Source of the DNA: Cupriavidus sp. D384
Lineage (GTDB): Bacteria > Pseudomonadota > Gammaproteobacteria > Burkholderiales > Burkholderiaceae
Length of the DNA: 57,157 nucleotides
NCBI RefSeq assembly: GCF_001652915.1
Contig: NZ_BBQI01000020.1
Location: forward strand, 1 to 57,157
Direction of reading: 5' to 3'
Part shown: positions 16,989 to 26,206 of the stretch, one piece after another
Numbering within the stretch: position 1 is the stretch's first letter
Layout: every line of letters starts with the position of its first letter
Position numbers and translations under genes: made by a program
The notes under the pieces: model-generated
The model's input: only the letters and a program-made list of their open reading frames with translations
Databases searched by the model: none
Told to the model about the DNA's origin: nothing

Positions 16989-19664
16989 ATGACAGACTAT
17001 ACGCGACCACGTCGGCGGCCGGACAGCGCCGAGTCAGAGGCAGAGCCCGCGCCTGCTGCGGAGGACAACTTCGTCCGCGTGCGAGGCGCGCGCGAGCACA
17101 ACCTCAAGAATGTCGATGTCGATATCCCGCGCAACGCGTTGGTGGTGTTCACCGGCGTATCGGGCTCTGGCAAATCCTCGCTCGCTTTCGGCACGCTCTA
17201 CGCAGAGGCGCAGCGGCGCTACTTCGAATCCGTCGCACCGTATGCAAGGCGGCTGATCGATCAGGTGGGCGTGCCGGAGGTCGACAGCATCGAGGGCCTG
17301 CCACCCGCGGTGGCGCTGCAGCAGCAGCGCGGCACGCCGAACGCGCGGTCGACGGTGGGCAGCGTCACCACCCTGTCTAGCCTGGTGCGGATGCTGTACT
17401 CGCGCGCCGGGACGTATCCGGCGCGGCAGCCGATGCTGTACGCCGAGGATTTCTCCCCCAACACCGTGGAAGGTGCCTGCCCGGATTGCCATGGACTTGG
17501 GCGGATATACGATGTCACCGAGCAATCGATGGTCCCTGACGCGTCCCTGACGATCCGCGAACGCGCCGTAGCGGCCTGGCCGCCGGCCTGGCATGGGCAG
17601 AATCTGCGCGACATCCTCGTCACGCTTGGCTACGACGTCGATACGCCTTGGCGAGACCTTCCAAAGAAGGATCGCGACTGGATTCTCTTTACCGAAGAGC
17701 AGCCCACCGTGCCGGTCTATGCCGGCTTCACGCCGCGCGAGGTGCGCGCCGCGCTCAAGCGCAAGCTGGAGCCGAGCTACCAGGGCACTTTCACCGGCGC
17801 GCGGCGCTATGTGCTGCAGACCTTTGCCACCACGCAGAGCGCGCTGATGAAGAAGCGCGTGGCGCAATACATGATCGGGCGCGATTGCCCGGCATGCCAC
17901 GGCAAGCGCCTGAAGAAAGCGGCGCTGTCGGTGAAGTTCGCGGGGCTCGACATCGGCGATTTCACGCACCTGCCGCTGGCCCGCGTGGCAGAGATCATGC
18001 GTCCGATCGCGCAAGGCGAAGCGCCCGGCCCTGCCGGCGCCACTGCCGTGCTGAGCCGCAAGGCGGCGCGCGCAGACACGGCGCGGCGCGTGGCGGCCGG
18101 CGGCTCGGCGCACAAGGCCGCCCCCGATGTGCGGCGCACGCCCAACCTGTCCGACGAGAAGCGCCTGGCCTCGCAACGCATCGCGCAGGAACTGATGGAA
18201 CGGTTGTCCACGCTGATCGATATGGGCCTGGGCTACCTGTCGCTCGACCGCAGCACGCCGACGCTGTCGTCGGGCGAACTCCAGCGGCTGCGTCTGGCCA
18301 CGCAGATCTCGTCGCAACTGTTCGGTGTGGTCTATGTCCTCGACGAGCCCTCGGCCGGGCTGCATCCCGCCGACGGCGAGGCGCTGCTCGTGGCATTGCG
18401 CCGCCTGAAGGCGGCTGGCAACTCGCTGTTTGTCGTGGAGCACGATACGCAGACCATGCGCCAGGCCGACTGGATCGTCGATGTAGGGCCCGCCGCAGGC
18501 AAGCATGGCGGGCACGTGCTCTACAGCGGGCCGCCGGACGGCCTCGCCGGAATCTCGGCGTCGCGCACCGCGGCCTACCTGTTTGGCACGCCAGAGCGGG
18601 AGCAGCGTGCGCCGCGCGAACCGGGCGGGTGGCTCAAGTTGGCCCATGTATCGCGCAACAACCTGCACCGCGTGAATGCGGAAATCCCGCTTGGCTGCTT
18701 CACGGCAGTGACTGGGGTCTCGGGTTCGGGCAAGTCGAGCCTGATCAGTCAGGCGCTGCCCGAACTGGTGAACCGCCATCTGGGCCGCGTCGACGACGGC
18801 GATGCCGACGAAGAGCGTGACCCGCTGTTCGCGATGACCGATGCCCCGACCGAGGGCCGTATCGCTGGCGGCATGGAGACGGTGCGCAGGCTGGTGCGGG
18901 TGGATCAGAAGCCGATTGGCCGCACGCCCCGCTCGAACCTTGCCACTTACACCGGGCTGTTCGACCACGTCCGCAAACTGTTCGCCGCAACGCCGGCCGC
19001 GCGCAAGCGGCGTTACACGGCCGGCCGTTTCTCGTTCAACGTGCCCCAAGGGCGCTGCCCGACGTGCGAAGGCGAAGGCTTCGTCAGCGTGGAGCTGCTA
19101 TTCCTGCCGAGCGTCTACGCGCCATGTTCCGCGTGCCATGGCACGCGCTACCGGCCGCAGACGCTGGAAATCACCTGGCAGGGCCGGAACATCGCCGAGG
19201 TGCTTGACCTGACCGTCGACGCAGCCTGCGAATTCTTTGCCAACGAGGCGCCCGCGATGCGGGCCCTGACGGCCTTGCGCGATATCGGCCTCGGTTACCT
19301 CCGGCTCGGGCAGCCGGCCACGGAACTGTCGGGTGGCGAGGCACAGCGCATCAAGCTGGCCACCGAATTGCAGCGCGCTCAGCGCGGCGACACGCTGTAC
19401 GTGCTCGACGAACCCACCAATGGCCTGCATCCCGCGGATGTGGACCGCCTGCTCGTGCAGTTGCAGACGCTGGTGGATGCTGGAAACACCGTGGTTGTGG
19501 TCGAACACGACATGCGCGTCGTGGCGCAAGCCGACTGGGTCATCGACATCGGGCCAGGCGCTGGCGACGAGGGAGGGTGCATCGTGGCAAGCGGCCCTCC
19601 GGCCAATATCGCTACCTCCGAAACCAGCGTGACCGCGGCCTACCTCGCCGCCGAGTTGGGCTGA
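16989..19664 (+). CDS. uvrA: UvrA2-type excinuclease ABC subunit A paralogue lacking the UvrB-binding domain
   Basis: This is a tandem ABC ATPase of the UvrA family, about 891 residues. The first Walker A is [12 protein letters not shown] (about 56-63) and the second is [12 protein letters not shown]. Signature motifs are [14 protein letters not shown] and [15 protein letters not shown]. Zinc-binding cysteines are [15 protein letters not shown] and CPTCEGEGF...CSACHGTRY. Only about 108 residues separate the first Walker A from CPDC, against about 220 in canonical UvrA. The UvrB-interaction domain is therefore missing, as in class II UvrA2 proteins linked to drug or DNA-adduct tolerance. A linker around 350-385 is Ala/Arg-rich. 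The ATG at 16989 (after GAAGG) is chosen over the GTG at 16983. No uvrB or uvrC is nearby. Confidence 0.92.
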   Translation: MTDYTRPRRRPDSAESEAEPAPAAEDNFVRVRGAREHNLKNVDVDIPRNALVVFTGVSGSGKSSLAFGTLYAEAQRRYFESVAPYARRLIDQVGVPEVDSIEGLPPAVALQQQRGTPNARSTVGSVTTLSSLVRMLYSRAGTYPARQPMLYAEDFSPNTVEGACPDCHGLGRIYDVTEQSMVPDASLTIRERAVAAWPPAWHGQNLRDILVTLGYDVDTPWRDLPKKDRDWILFTEEQPTVPVYAGFTPREVRAALKRKLEPSYQGTFTGARRYVLQTFATTQSALMKKRVAQYMIGRDCPACHGKRLKKAALSVKFAGLDIGDFTHLPLARVAEIMRPIAQGEAPGPAGATAVLSRKAARADTARRVAAGGSAHKAAPDVRRTPNLSDEKRLASQRIAQELMERLSTLIDMGLGYLSLDRSTPTLSSGELQRLRLATQISSQLFGVVYVLDEPSAGLHPADGEALLVALRRLKAAGNSLFVVEHDTQTMRQADWIVDVGPAAGKHGGHVLYSGPPDGLAGISASRTAAYLFGTPEREQRAPREPGGWLKLAHVSRNNLHRVNAEIPLGCFTAVTGVSGSGKSSLISQALPELVNRHLGRVDDGDADEERDPLFAMTDAPTEGRIAGGMETVRRLVRVDQKPIGRTPRSNLATYTGLFDHVRKLFAATPAARKRRYTAGRFSFNVPQGRCPTCEGEGFVSVELLFLPSVYAPCSACHGTRYRPQTLEITWQGRNIAEVLDLTVDAACEFFANEAPAMRALTALRDIGLGYLRLGQPATELSGGEAQRIKLATELQRAQRGDTLYVLDEPTNGLHPADVDRLLVQLQTLVDAGNTVVVVEHDMRVVAQADWVIDIGPGAGDEGGCIVASGPPANIATSETSVTAAYLAAELG

Positions 19665-19896
19665 GCCGAATGTCGCGCATTGCCGGCCTCCTCCAGTGTC
19701 TTGCGTGTGGACGAAAGCGGGTGCAGATTCCATGCCCGGCATGGTGGCCTGCATGATTCAAAACCGCCCCGGTTCCGCTTTACAAAATCGGGCGTTTTTT
19801 CCGTGCCAGGATTGCTTTCATGCAGGCGCCGCCCCGGTTCGACTTCCGGCATCGGCGCTGCCGTCATCGCCGGGCTTTCTTGTGCCGGCCGCCCTG

Positions 19897-21402
19897 TCAG
19901 CCTTGCCTGCTGCTTGCCAATTTCCACAGCGCAGCCGAACGGGTTCCCGTACGGCAGTACGCAAGTACGGGCTTCGGCAGGTCCGCCACGAGCAAACCGA
20001 AGGCCGCAGCAGCTTCGGCAGTGACATCACCCGACTCCACAGGCAGGTAGTGCACGGCCATGCCCAGCGAACTGGCAACCTCCGCAATGCTCGCGAACTG
20101 GGTCTGGCCGGCAGCCTCTCCATCGTGCCGGTTACAGACGATGGAACGGAACCCGATCGCATGCGCCGTGCGAACGTCGGCTCCGCTTAGCTGTGGCGCC
20201 ACGCTCACGTCGTCAGAGAGCTGCCTGATCTGCATTTCCTGTCGGCCCGCGCGCACTTCCAGGCAGCGCCGTATGGTCCTGTGGAAGCAGTCGACCGCAA
20301 AATCCACGTCTGCCTCCGTTGTGAAACGTCCAAGGCTCAGGCGAACCGTGCGCTCCGCTGAATCCGCTGCCAGTCCGATGCATGTCAGCACGTGAGACGG
20401 TTTGCCTGCCGCCGAATTGCAGGCCGACGTTGAGGAGATGGCCAGGTCATCAGCCAGCATGAACGGGAAGAAATTGGGCAGCGCCACAGTCAGACTGAGG
20501 GTATGCGGAATGCGGACTGCTGCGCTGACATTCTGCGTGACAGCGCCCGTCGCGCGCACACCACTCAGCAAGCGCTCGCTCAGTTGCGTGATGCGCTCGT
20601 TGTCCGACGCCATTTCCGTCCGCGCCAGTTCGCAGGCCGTTCCCATGCCGACAATCTGGTGCGTGGGGAGGGTGCCAGAGCGCAGCCCCTGCTCGTGTCC
20701 GCCACCATGCATCTGGCAAGCTATGCGCGGTGCCACTTCGCGGCTCACATAGAGCGCACCGATGCCCTTCGGGCCATAGAGCTTGTGTGCCGACATCGAC
20801 AGCAGGTCAATGCCCATCGCCTTTACGTCAATCGCGGTCTTGCCAGCCGCCTGCGCCGCGTCCACGTGAAGCAGGGAGCCAGCCGCATGGACGACACGCG
20901 AGATTTCAGCGATGTTGGTAAGGGTGCCGATCTCGTTGTTCACCATCATCAACGAAACAAGGCCCGTGCCATGGCTGCAGGCCGCTTCCACTGCGGCCGG
21001 CGAAATCTCGCCTGACGGATCCGGCACGAGGTAGGAAACGGAAACGTCGCTTTGCTCAAGGTACGCCGCGGTGTCCAGAATAGCCTTGTGCTCAAGCTTG
21101 CTGGTGACCAGATGGCGCCGCGTCGGCTCGTGCTCGAAAAAACCCTTGAGCGCCAGATTGTTCGACTCCGTCGCTCCGGACGTCCAGACAATCTCCGATG
21201 GCTCTGCACCAATCAGCGCAGCGACCTGGGCGCGAGCGTGCTCCACCAGATCCTTTGCCTTCAGTCCTGCAGCGTGCGAGTTCGACGCAGGGTTTCCGAA
21301 GACGCCGTCGGCCCCCAGGCAGCGGAACATCGCCTCCATGACACGAGGGTCAGCCGGTGTGGTTGCAGCGTAATCGAAGTACCGCAGAGTGTCCGTGCTC
21401 AT
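19897..21402 (-). CDS. Cysteine desulfurase (IscS/NifS-like) fused to a C-terminal DUF442 phosphatase/rhodanese-like domain
   Basis: The protein has about 501 residues. Residues 1-385 form a PLP-dependent class V aminotransferase with cysteine desulfurase hallmarks: YFDYAATTP, SGATESNNLALKG, the PLP-lysine motif SAHKLYGPKG (Lys208) and STSACNSAAGKPSHVL holding the persulfide-forming Cys329. (Numbers count from the ATG at 21405.) Residues 391-502 form a second domain with an MQIRQLSDDVSVAPQ start and a CRTGTRS active-site loop (Cys484-Arg489), matching the DUF442/Blh family (dual-specificity-phosphatase fold, rhodanese-like sulfur transfer). Stand-alone desulfurases end near residue 390-400, so this is a genuine fusion. 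The ATG at 21402 has better Shine-Dalgarno spacing than the one at 21405. No isc or suf genes are adjacent. A role in sulfide or persulfide handling is inferred. Confidence 0.9.
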   Translation of the reverse strand: MSTDTLRYFDYAATTPADPRVMEAMFRCLGADGVFGNPASNSHAAGLKAKDLVEHARAQVAALIGAEPSEIVWTSGATESNNLALKGFFEHEPTRRHLVTSKLEHKAILDTAAYLEQSDVSVSYLVPDPSGEISPAAVEAACSHGTGLVSLMMVNNEIGTLTNIAEISRVVHAAGSLLHVDAAQAAGKTAIDVKAMGIDLLSMSAHKLYGPKGIGALYVSREVAPRIACQMHGGGHEQGLRSGTLPTHQIVGMGTACELARTEMASDNERITQLSERLLSGVRATGAVTQNVSAAVRIPHTLSLTVALPNFFPFMLADDLAISSTSACNSAAGKPSHVLTCIGLAADSAERTVRLSLGRFTTEADVDFAVDCFHRTIRRCLEVRAGRQEMQIRQLSDDVSVAPQLSGADVRTAHAIGFRSIVCNRHDGEAAGQTQFASIAEVASSLGMAVHYLPVESGDVTAEAAAAFGLLVADLPKPVLAYCRTGTRSAALWKLASSRQG

Positions 21403-21486
21403 CATTCATCCTTCAGAAGGGATGAAATCCTACGACGAACGCACTGAAAGTTACTTCCAAAATCCATCGACGACAGAGGGGGGCGT

Positions 21487-21501
21487 TAGCATGAAATGCT
21501 A
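21487..21501. promoter_or_regulatory. Palindrome TAGCAT-GAA-ATGCTA upstream of the desulfurase-DUF442 gene
   Basis: A perfect inverted repeat with six-base arms lies about 85-100 bp upstream of the desulfurase start in an AT-rich stretch, unusual for this GC-rich window. The AT-rich setting fits a promoter with a repressor operator. The regulator is unknown. ArsR-type sulfide sensors such as BigR/SqrR are one candidate class. Confidence 0.4.
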
Positions 21502-21603
21502 TTGAACGATATTTCTGTAGAATATTTTCCCGTTAGCCGAGCGTGCTGGCAGATGCAGTGACCTTATGGCGACCCCTGTCCCCGAGGCCTCCAGCCCGCG
21601 CCA

Positions 21604-23304
21604 TCACGATACAAGCGCCACGATGACGGTCCCCCACAGCGCCAGCAGCACGTTGCCGACAGCATAGGCAACGCCGTAGCCCAATGTCGGCACCGCGCTC
21701 TTCGCAGCTTCCTGTACCGCGGCCAACGCGGGCGTTGCGGTCGACGCCCCGGCGCAAACGCCAAGCATGACGCCCGGATGCATTTTCATGAGCTTGTGGC
21801 CGACGAAGATGCCCGTCAGCATGGGAACGCTCACTGTCAGTGCTCCGGCAAGCAGCAGCGACAAGCCGCTCGACTGCAGACCTTTGACGAAGTCGGGTCC
21901 GGCATTCAGGCCTACGATCGCCACGAAACCAGTCAACCCGATAGACTCGAATACCCACAGCGTCGGACCCGGAATACGCCCGAAGAGGCGCGGCTGCACC
22001 GATCGCAGCCAGCCGCACACCAGTCCGCCCAGGAGCACCCCCACGCTAAGCGAAAGGCCGATCTCGATGCCGCCAATGGAAAGCGCCGGGATGCCCACGA
22101 GCGCCCCGGCCACAATGCCCAGCGACACCAGCACCATGTCCGTCGCATTGGTTGCCCTGTCGGCCACGCCAATCTTCCCGACCGCGCCATCCACGCGTTT
22201 GACGCTACCTACCAGCGACAGGACATCGCCACGGTTAAGAATGGTGTCCGGCGAGAGCAATATCTGCGTGCCCGCGCGCGAGACACGCAGCACGAATACG
22301 CCGCGCGCGCCCTCTTCCCGGGCCAGATCACCGAGCCTGCGGCCGTCGATCGCCTTGGCGGTGATCACCACGTCCAGCGATTCCACTTCCACATCCAGCA
22401 ACGCCCGATCATCGATTTCGCGCAAACCAGCATGCGGGCCTTCCATTCGCTCAACCAGCAAGGTGCGCCGGCCGGACACGCTGAAGACGTCGCCAGCACG
22501 CAGAACGGTTTCCGGAGCGGCGTCTGTCATGACGCCATCGCGGAAAAGACGCTCTATAAACAGACGTTCGTCGCCCATGGCCGTTTCCAGCTCGGCGATC
22601 GTTGCCCCCGTCAGCGGCGAATCGTCGGCAATACGGTAGGCGCGCAGTTCGAACTCCCGCCGGCTCGGGATGGCCTGCGTGGCGTTGCCCTCCATGCTGT
22701 CTTCCAGCTCCCGGCACGCCGCTGGAAGATCGACGCCGAGCAACCTGGGCGCGAGTTGGCCAAGGATCCACGCCGCGCCGATCACGCCCACCAGATAGGT
22801 GACGGCGAACGCAACGGGTATCTGGTTCGTCAAGGCCTGTCGATCGGCTTCGGAAAGGGCCAGCCGCGAGATGGCGTCGCTCGCCGTCCCGATGGTGGCC
22901 GATTCGGTCAACGATCCGGCCACCACACCCGCTGCGGTACCCGCCTGGTAGCCGAAGAGCTGGCTTACGACGAACGCGACCACCAGGCCCGTCGTGGCGA
23001 CAATCGCCGCCAGCAGCGCCTGTTGCAGGCCATCGCTACGCAGCCCGCGAAAGAACTGTGGACCGGTGCGAAATCCAATGGAAAACAGGAAGAGCAGAAA
23101 GAAGCATTGCTTGACCTCACCCGAGATTTTGAGGCCCAATTGACCAATCAATACGCCTGCAAGCAGCGTTCCGGTGACAGCGCCCAGCGTAAAGGTGCCA
23201 ACCTTGAGCTTGCCGAGCGCATAGCCCAGGCCCAGCACCAGGAAGAAGGTGACTTCGGGATGGAAATGAAGTACGTGCTGGAACCAGTCGAACGCTGCGC
23301 TCAT
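21604..23304 (-). CDS. AspT/YidE-family antiporter with two RCK_C (TrkA-C) domains
   Basis: The 566-residue membrane protein of the aspartate:alanine exchanger family has two homologous blocks of about five hydrophobic segments. The first is VTFFLVLGLGYALGKLKVG and the second is VLVSLGIVAGALVGIPALSIG. They flank a cytoplasmic part (about 205-375) with two TrkA-C-like domains (AELETAMGDERLFIERLFR, RAGDVFSVSGRR; LNRGDVLSLVGS). Conserved GSLTESATIGTASDAI and VCAGASTATPAL match the family's transport motifs. The start at 23304 gives MSAAFDW. Relatives exchange amino acids or dicarboxylates. No decarboxylase gene is adjacent, so the substrate is open. Confidence 0.9.
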   Translation of the reverse strand: MSAAFDWFQHVLHFHPEVTFFLVLGLGYALGKLKVGTFTLGAVTGTLLAGVLIGQLGLKISGEVKQCFFLLFLFSIGFRTGPQFFRGLRSDGLQQALLAAIVATTGLVVAFVVSQLFGYQAGTAAGVVAGSLTESATIGTASDAISRLALSEADRQALTNQIPVAFAVTYLVGVIGAAWILGQLAPRLLGVDLPAACRELEDSMEGNATQAIPSRREFELRAYRIADDSPLTGATIAELETAMGDERLFIERLFRDGVMTDAAPETVLRAGDVFSVSGRRTLLVERMEGPHAGLREIDDRALLDVEVESLDVVITAKAIDGRRLGDLAREEGARGVFVLRVSRAGTQILLSPDTILNRGDVLSLVGSVKRVDGAVGKIGVADRATNATDMVLVSLGIVAGALVGIPALSIGGIEIGLSLSVGVLLGGLVCGWLRSVQPRLFGRIPGPTLWVFESIGLTGFVAIVGLNAGPDFVKGLQSSGLSLLLAGALTVSVPMLTGIFVGHKLMKMHPGVMLGVCAGASTATPALAAVQEAAKSAVPTLGYGVAYAVGNVLLALWGTVIVALVS

Positions 23305-23478
23305 TGCGGACTCCACGGTAAGCCGGCGTCATCGGGCGGCCCACGCTGATACGGAGGCCGAATAGCGGTCGCCCACAACAGCGCCGGCCGCAAACGTACG
23401 ATCGAGCGCGGCCAGTCCCGCGTCACTGGGCTTCCATGGAAGCCTGAACGCTTAGCAGGTTCTGAGGCACGACACGAA

Positions 23479-24186
23479 TCAGCCCACGCGCGGGCTGTCG
23501 ATATCCGCAATCAGGGATAGCGAAAGCGACACCGTCAATGGCACGATCAACAGCAGAAACAGCTTGGTTCCTTCCGCGCGTATGCCGTATCCCTGCAGCA
23601 GGCTGCTGAAGAACGCGATGATGATCATCAGCCCCCAGGCAGAGACGGGGATGCGGTTCAGCCAGGCTGCCTCGGTATAGCCTTGCGAATTGATGACATC
23701 GTTCATGCCTGTCACGGCGAGCGCGCTGATGGGATTGGGGGCGGCGCCAGCGGCGTCCCGCACGACCCGCCACATCTCGGCCTCGATTCGCGCAGTCCTT
23801 TTTTCTATTCCCTGCACCTTCTCCCGGTCACGCGTCTGGTAATAGTGAATGCGCTGTTCGAGGTATTGGGCAAGCAGTTTCTTGATGGTTGTCGCGTCGG
23901 CCGCCATCAGTTCCGCCCTGAGATACTCGGTGCCGATCGCATTTGCCTCTTCTTCTTCCAGATTCTTCCGCTGATCGTATCGGCCCACAGCCATGGACAA
24001 CGTGAACCCGATCAACAGCGCCAGAAGGGTCAGGGTAGCGCCCTGGATGATATTGAAGTCATCCCGGTTCTCCTTGGGAATTGGCCAGATGCGGCGAAGC
24101 ACGAGCGCCCCAACTGCCGTGGCGCCACCCATGAAGAGCAACAGTACGACGAACAGAATGGCGGGATGGCGAATCAAATCGTGCAT
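23479..24186 (-). CDS. Bestrophin-like (DUF4239) membrane protein
   Basis: The 235-residue protein has two N-terminal hydrophobic segments (ILFVVLLLFMGGATAVGALVL and TLLALLIGFTLSMAVG) and a central charged helical domain with RYDQRKNLEEEEANAIGTEYLR. Two C-terminal segments follow (GLMIIIAFFSSLLQGYG, LFLLLIVPLTVSLSLSLIADID). This is the layout of the bacterial bestrophin-like DUF4239 family, of unknown or channel-like function. It precedes a minus-strand group of secreted and lipoprotein genes and may share their regulation. Confidence 0.8.
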   Translation of the reverse strand: MHDLIRHPAILFVVLLLFMGGATAVGALVLRRIWPIPKENRDDFNIIQGATLTLLALLIGFTLSMAVGRYDQRKNLEEEEANAIGTEYLRAELMAADATTIKKLLAQYLEQRIHYYQTRDREKVQGIEKRTARIEAEMWRVVRDAAGAAPNPISALAVTGMNDVINSQGYTEAAWLNRIPVSAWGLMIIIAFFSSLLQGYGIRAEGTKLFLLLIVPLTVSLSLSLIADIDSPRVG

Positions 24187-24258
24187 ACATCCTCACAGTA
24201 CGTCGTCGTCCGTGCCGAAGCGCGCTGGTCTTGCCCCGTCACCCAGTCAAACTCACTC

Positions 24259-24786
24259 TCAGTACGGCGGATTGACGACTACGTACTGCGATCCCTGCGG
24301 TTGATACCAGGTACCGCCGCATTGCTGGTACACCATGCCACCGTAGTTCACGGGCGCGCAATTGGGCGGCACCGATCGGACCATCGAACCGACCACTGCC
24401 GATGTCACGGCCACCGTCGCCGTGACTGCCGCGGCCGTCGCTACCGGGTGGTAATCGTTATCCCATCCGCAACATCCACCATGGTTGTCGACGTTCACGT
24501 TCACGTTGCGGTTCGAATTGACGTTGACGTTGCGATTGGTGTTAACGCTGTTGACGCTGTTGCTGCGTACGTTGTTGGCTCGCGCGTCCACATGGCTGTT
24601 GTTGATCTGACGCCCGCCGCCACCACCACCTCCCGCATGCGCACCTGCCATATGCCCGCCACCGCCGCCCCCCGCACGTCCGCCACCTCCACCTGGGCGG
24701 GCTTCCGCCGTAGTCACCCACCCCGACGCGGCCAGGACGAGCGCCGTCACGCAAACCAGGGAATGCTTGCCGAATGCGTATGTCAT
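24259..24786 (-). CDS. Secreted glycine- and asparagine-rich protein
   Basis: The 175-residue protein has a signal peptide (LVCVTALVLAASGWVTTAEA, cleaved before RPGGGG). A Gly/His-rich tract at 30-60 follows, then an Asn/Val repeat region (RNVNVNSNRNVNVNVDNH, about 84-101). The C-terminal hydrophobic and Tyr/Gln-rich tail reads CAPVNYGGMVYQQCGGTWYQ. Four cysteines (GGCCGW and the C-terminal pair) could form disulfides outside the cytosol. It resembles small Burkholderiales exported proteins annotated as hypothetical. It lies 10 bp downstream of the DUF2092 lipoprotein gene, so they are co-transcribed. A surface or matrix role is possible but unproven. Confidence 0.8.
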   Translation of the reverse strand: MTYAFGKHSLVCVTALVLAASGWVTTAEARPGGGGGRAGGGGGGHMAGAHAGGGGGGGRQINNSHVDARANNVRSNSVNSVNTNRNVNVNSNRNVNVNVDNHGGCCGWDNDYHPVATAAAVTATVAVTSAVVGSMVRSVPPNCAPVNYGGMVYQQCGGTWYQPQGSQYVVVNPPY

Positions 24787-24796
24787 CGTGGGCTCC

Positions 24797-25612
24797 TTAA
24801 CGGGACTTCAGGGGAACGAACTCGGCGGCCTTGGCCCCCGCCGGCGGCGTGAATGCGAAGGTGGCATTGCCAAACTTCGCATTCAGGTTCCACTTGTAGT
24901 ACGTGACCGACTGCGGCCGTGCATCGTCCGAGCGATTCGTGATGACCAGCTTGCGCGGCAGCGGGCGCGGGCCAGCAGAAATCCAGATCTGCCAGTCGAA
25001 CTGACCTTGCCTGAACGCATAGTGGTTGCACAGGTCGCCAGCGATAAAGTCCTGTCCGGCGTTCATCGCCGATTCGATGTTATCGACCGGGGCGGCGGGC
25101 GTACCCCACAGGAACAGGTCCGCAGACGGCACTTCTATGCCGTAGCGTTCGCCCAATCGATCCACGAGTGTGTTGAGGTTGTCGCTGAACTGGGCCTGCG
25201 AGTAGTACTTCTGCTCAGGCTGGTAGAGCGTCACGGTCTTGCCGTCGTAGATCAGGTCACGCTGCAGACGGGCGCTGCGCATCGTCGCACGCAGCTTGTT
25301 GGGCCGAACGACGTCCAGATCCGCGATCGCGGTGTGCTGCAGCTTCTGCCCGTCCTGCAGTACGCGCTCGCCAGTCAGGCTGATACCGACCTCGAACTGC
25401 TTGAGGGACTGCAGGCTCGCGCCCATGTCCTGCAATGCCTTGATGACCGCCGGGTCCACTGCATTGGCGTCGGGCTTCGGCGCCGGCGCCTGGGCGGCGG
25501 GCGCCGCGGCGGCGACCGGCGGATTCTCCGGCGCCTTGGCTGGCGACGGGGGTGCACTACTGCAGGCCGTCAGGGCAACAGCGAGCAAACCAAGTACCGG
25601 TAAGCGTGCCAT
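24797..25612 (-). CDS. DUF2092 domain lipoprotein
   Basis: The 271-residue protein begins with a lipoprotein signal (MARLPVLGLLAVALTACSS, lipobox LTAC, Cys17) and a Pro/Ala-rich tether (20-50). The DUF2092 domain follows: VIKALQDMGASLQSLKQFEV, VRPNKLRATMRSARLQRDLIYDGKT, QPEQKYYSQAQF. It contains two cysteines in addition to the lipidated one. DUF2092 belongs to the LolA/LolB-like lipoprotein-carrier fold group. Here it would be a periplasmic outer-membrane lipoprotein. It is followed 10 bp later by the Gly/Asn-rich secreted protein, and the two likely function together. Confidence 0.85.
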   Translation of the reverse strand: MARLPVLGLLAVALTACSSAPPSPAKAPENPPVAAAAPAAQAPAPKPDANAVDPAVIKALQDMGASLQSLKQFEVGISLTGERVLQDGQKLQHTAIADLDVVRPNKLRATMRSARLQRDLIYDGKTVTLYQPEQKYYSQAQFSDNLNTLVDRLGERYGIEVPSADLFLWGTPAAPVDNIESAMNAGQDFIAGDLCNHYAFRQGQFDWQIWISAGPRPLPRKLVITNRSDDARPQSVTYYKWNLNAKFGNATFAFTPPAGAKAAEFVPLKSR

Positions 25613-25678
25613 GAATACACTCCAAGCGATGTACAGCCGTTGGTGGCAGGCCGCTCGGCGATGCGCGGCCTTCCCTGT

Positions 25679-26206
25679 TCAATCGAGTGCGCGCGATCCA
25701 GATCCTTGCGGCAGCGGTCCGAAGAACATGCGCCTGAACCGCTCGCGACCCACCACACGGACGATCTCGGCGATAACGCAGTACGAGAAGATGAGGGTCA
25801 GCAGCAGGATCTGGATGGCCCAGAAGCGCGGCCAGTTCATTTCGACCAGCAGCGTGTGATTGGCGGCGGCCAGGCTCGGGGCTTCTTTCCAGTATTCGTA
25901 CAGCCGCTCCAGGTAGTGCACGAGCAGCGCCACCAGCATGTAGATCAGCGTTTTCCAGCCAACATTCCAGATCAGCGGCTTGTCCGGAAACCGGTTGATA
26001 AACGGCATCATGTTCGCAATCAGTACCGCCTTGCCGAGGATCAACGCCGCAAGAAGGATCGACGCCGATGTCTCCAGTTCGATGCCGCTGCTGCGGACCA
26101 TCAATGCGCGGATCACCGCCACGATATGAAGCGCCACCAGGAAGAAAATGGTGGGCGGCAACATCTCCAGGAATTCGTGCTTGATCGTTGCGACGACATC
26201 GCTCAT
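25679..26206 (-). CDS. Predicted four-segment inner membrane protein, function unknown
   Basis: The 175-residue protein has hydrophobic segments MLPPTIFFLVALHIVAVI, ASILLAALILGKAVLIANMM, TLIYMLVALLVHYLERLY and RFWAIQILLLTLIFSYCVIA. Its C-terminus is short and basic (RVVGRERFRRMFFG). The ATG at 26206 gives MSDVVATIKHEFLE. A longer frame to 26323 has Arg/Gly-rich residues unlike a leader. It lies 66 bp upstream of the DUF2092 lipoprotein gene on the same strand and may lead that operon. No named family is recognised with confidence. Confidence 0.75.
   Translation of the reverse strand: MSDVVATIKHEFLEMLPPTIFFLVALHIVAVIRALMVRSSGIELETSASILLAALILGKAVLIANMMPFINRFPDKPLIWNVGWKTLIYMLVALLVHYLERLYEYWKEAPSLAAANHTLLVEMNWPRFWAIQILLLTLIFSYCVIAEIVRVVGRERFRRMFFGPLPQGSGSRALD

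Noticed and set aside
17034..19049. 671-codon minus-strand open frame opposite the UvrA2 gene
   Set aside because: Its composition is Arg/Gly/Gln-rich with no motif. The plus strand carries clear Walker, signature and zinc motifs.
19740..19800. Possible terminator after the UvrA2 gene (CGCCC ... GGGCG followed by TTTTTT)
   Set aside because: The stem is only about 5 bp with a loop over 20 bases. It is too weak to call despite the T-run.
21778..23349. 523-codon plus-strand open frame opposite the AspT-type antiporter
   Set aside because: It is low-complexity and His/Arg-rich with no membrane segments. The minus-strand frame is a clear membrane protein.
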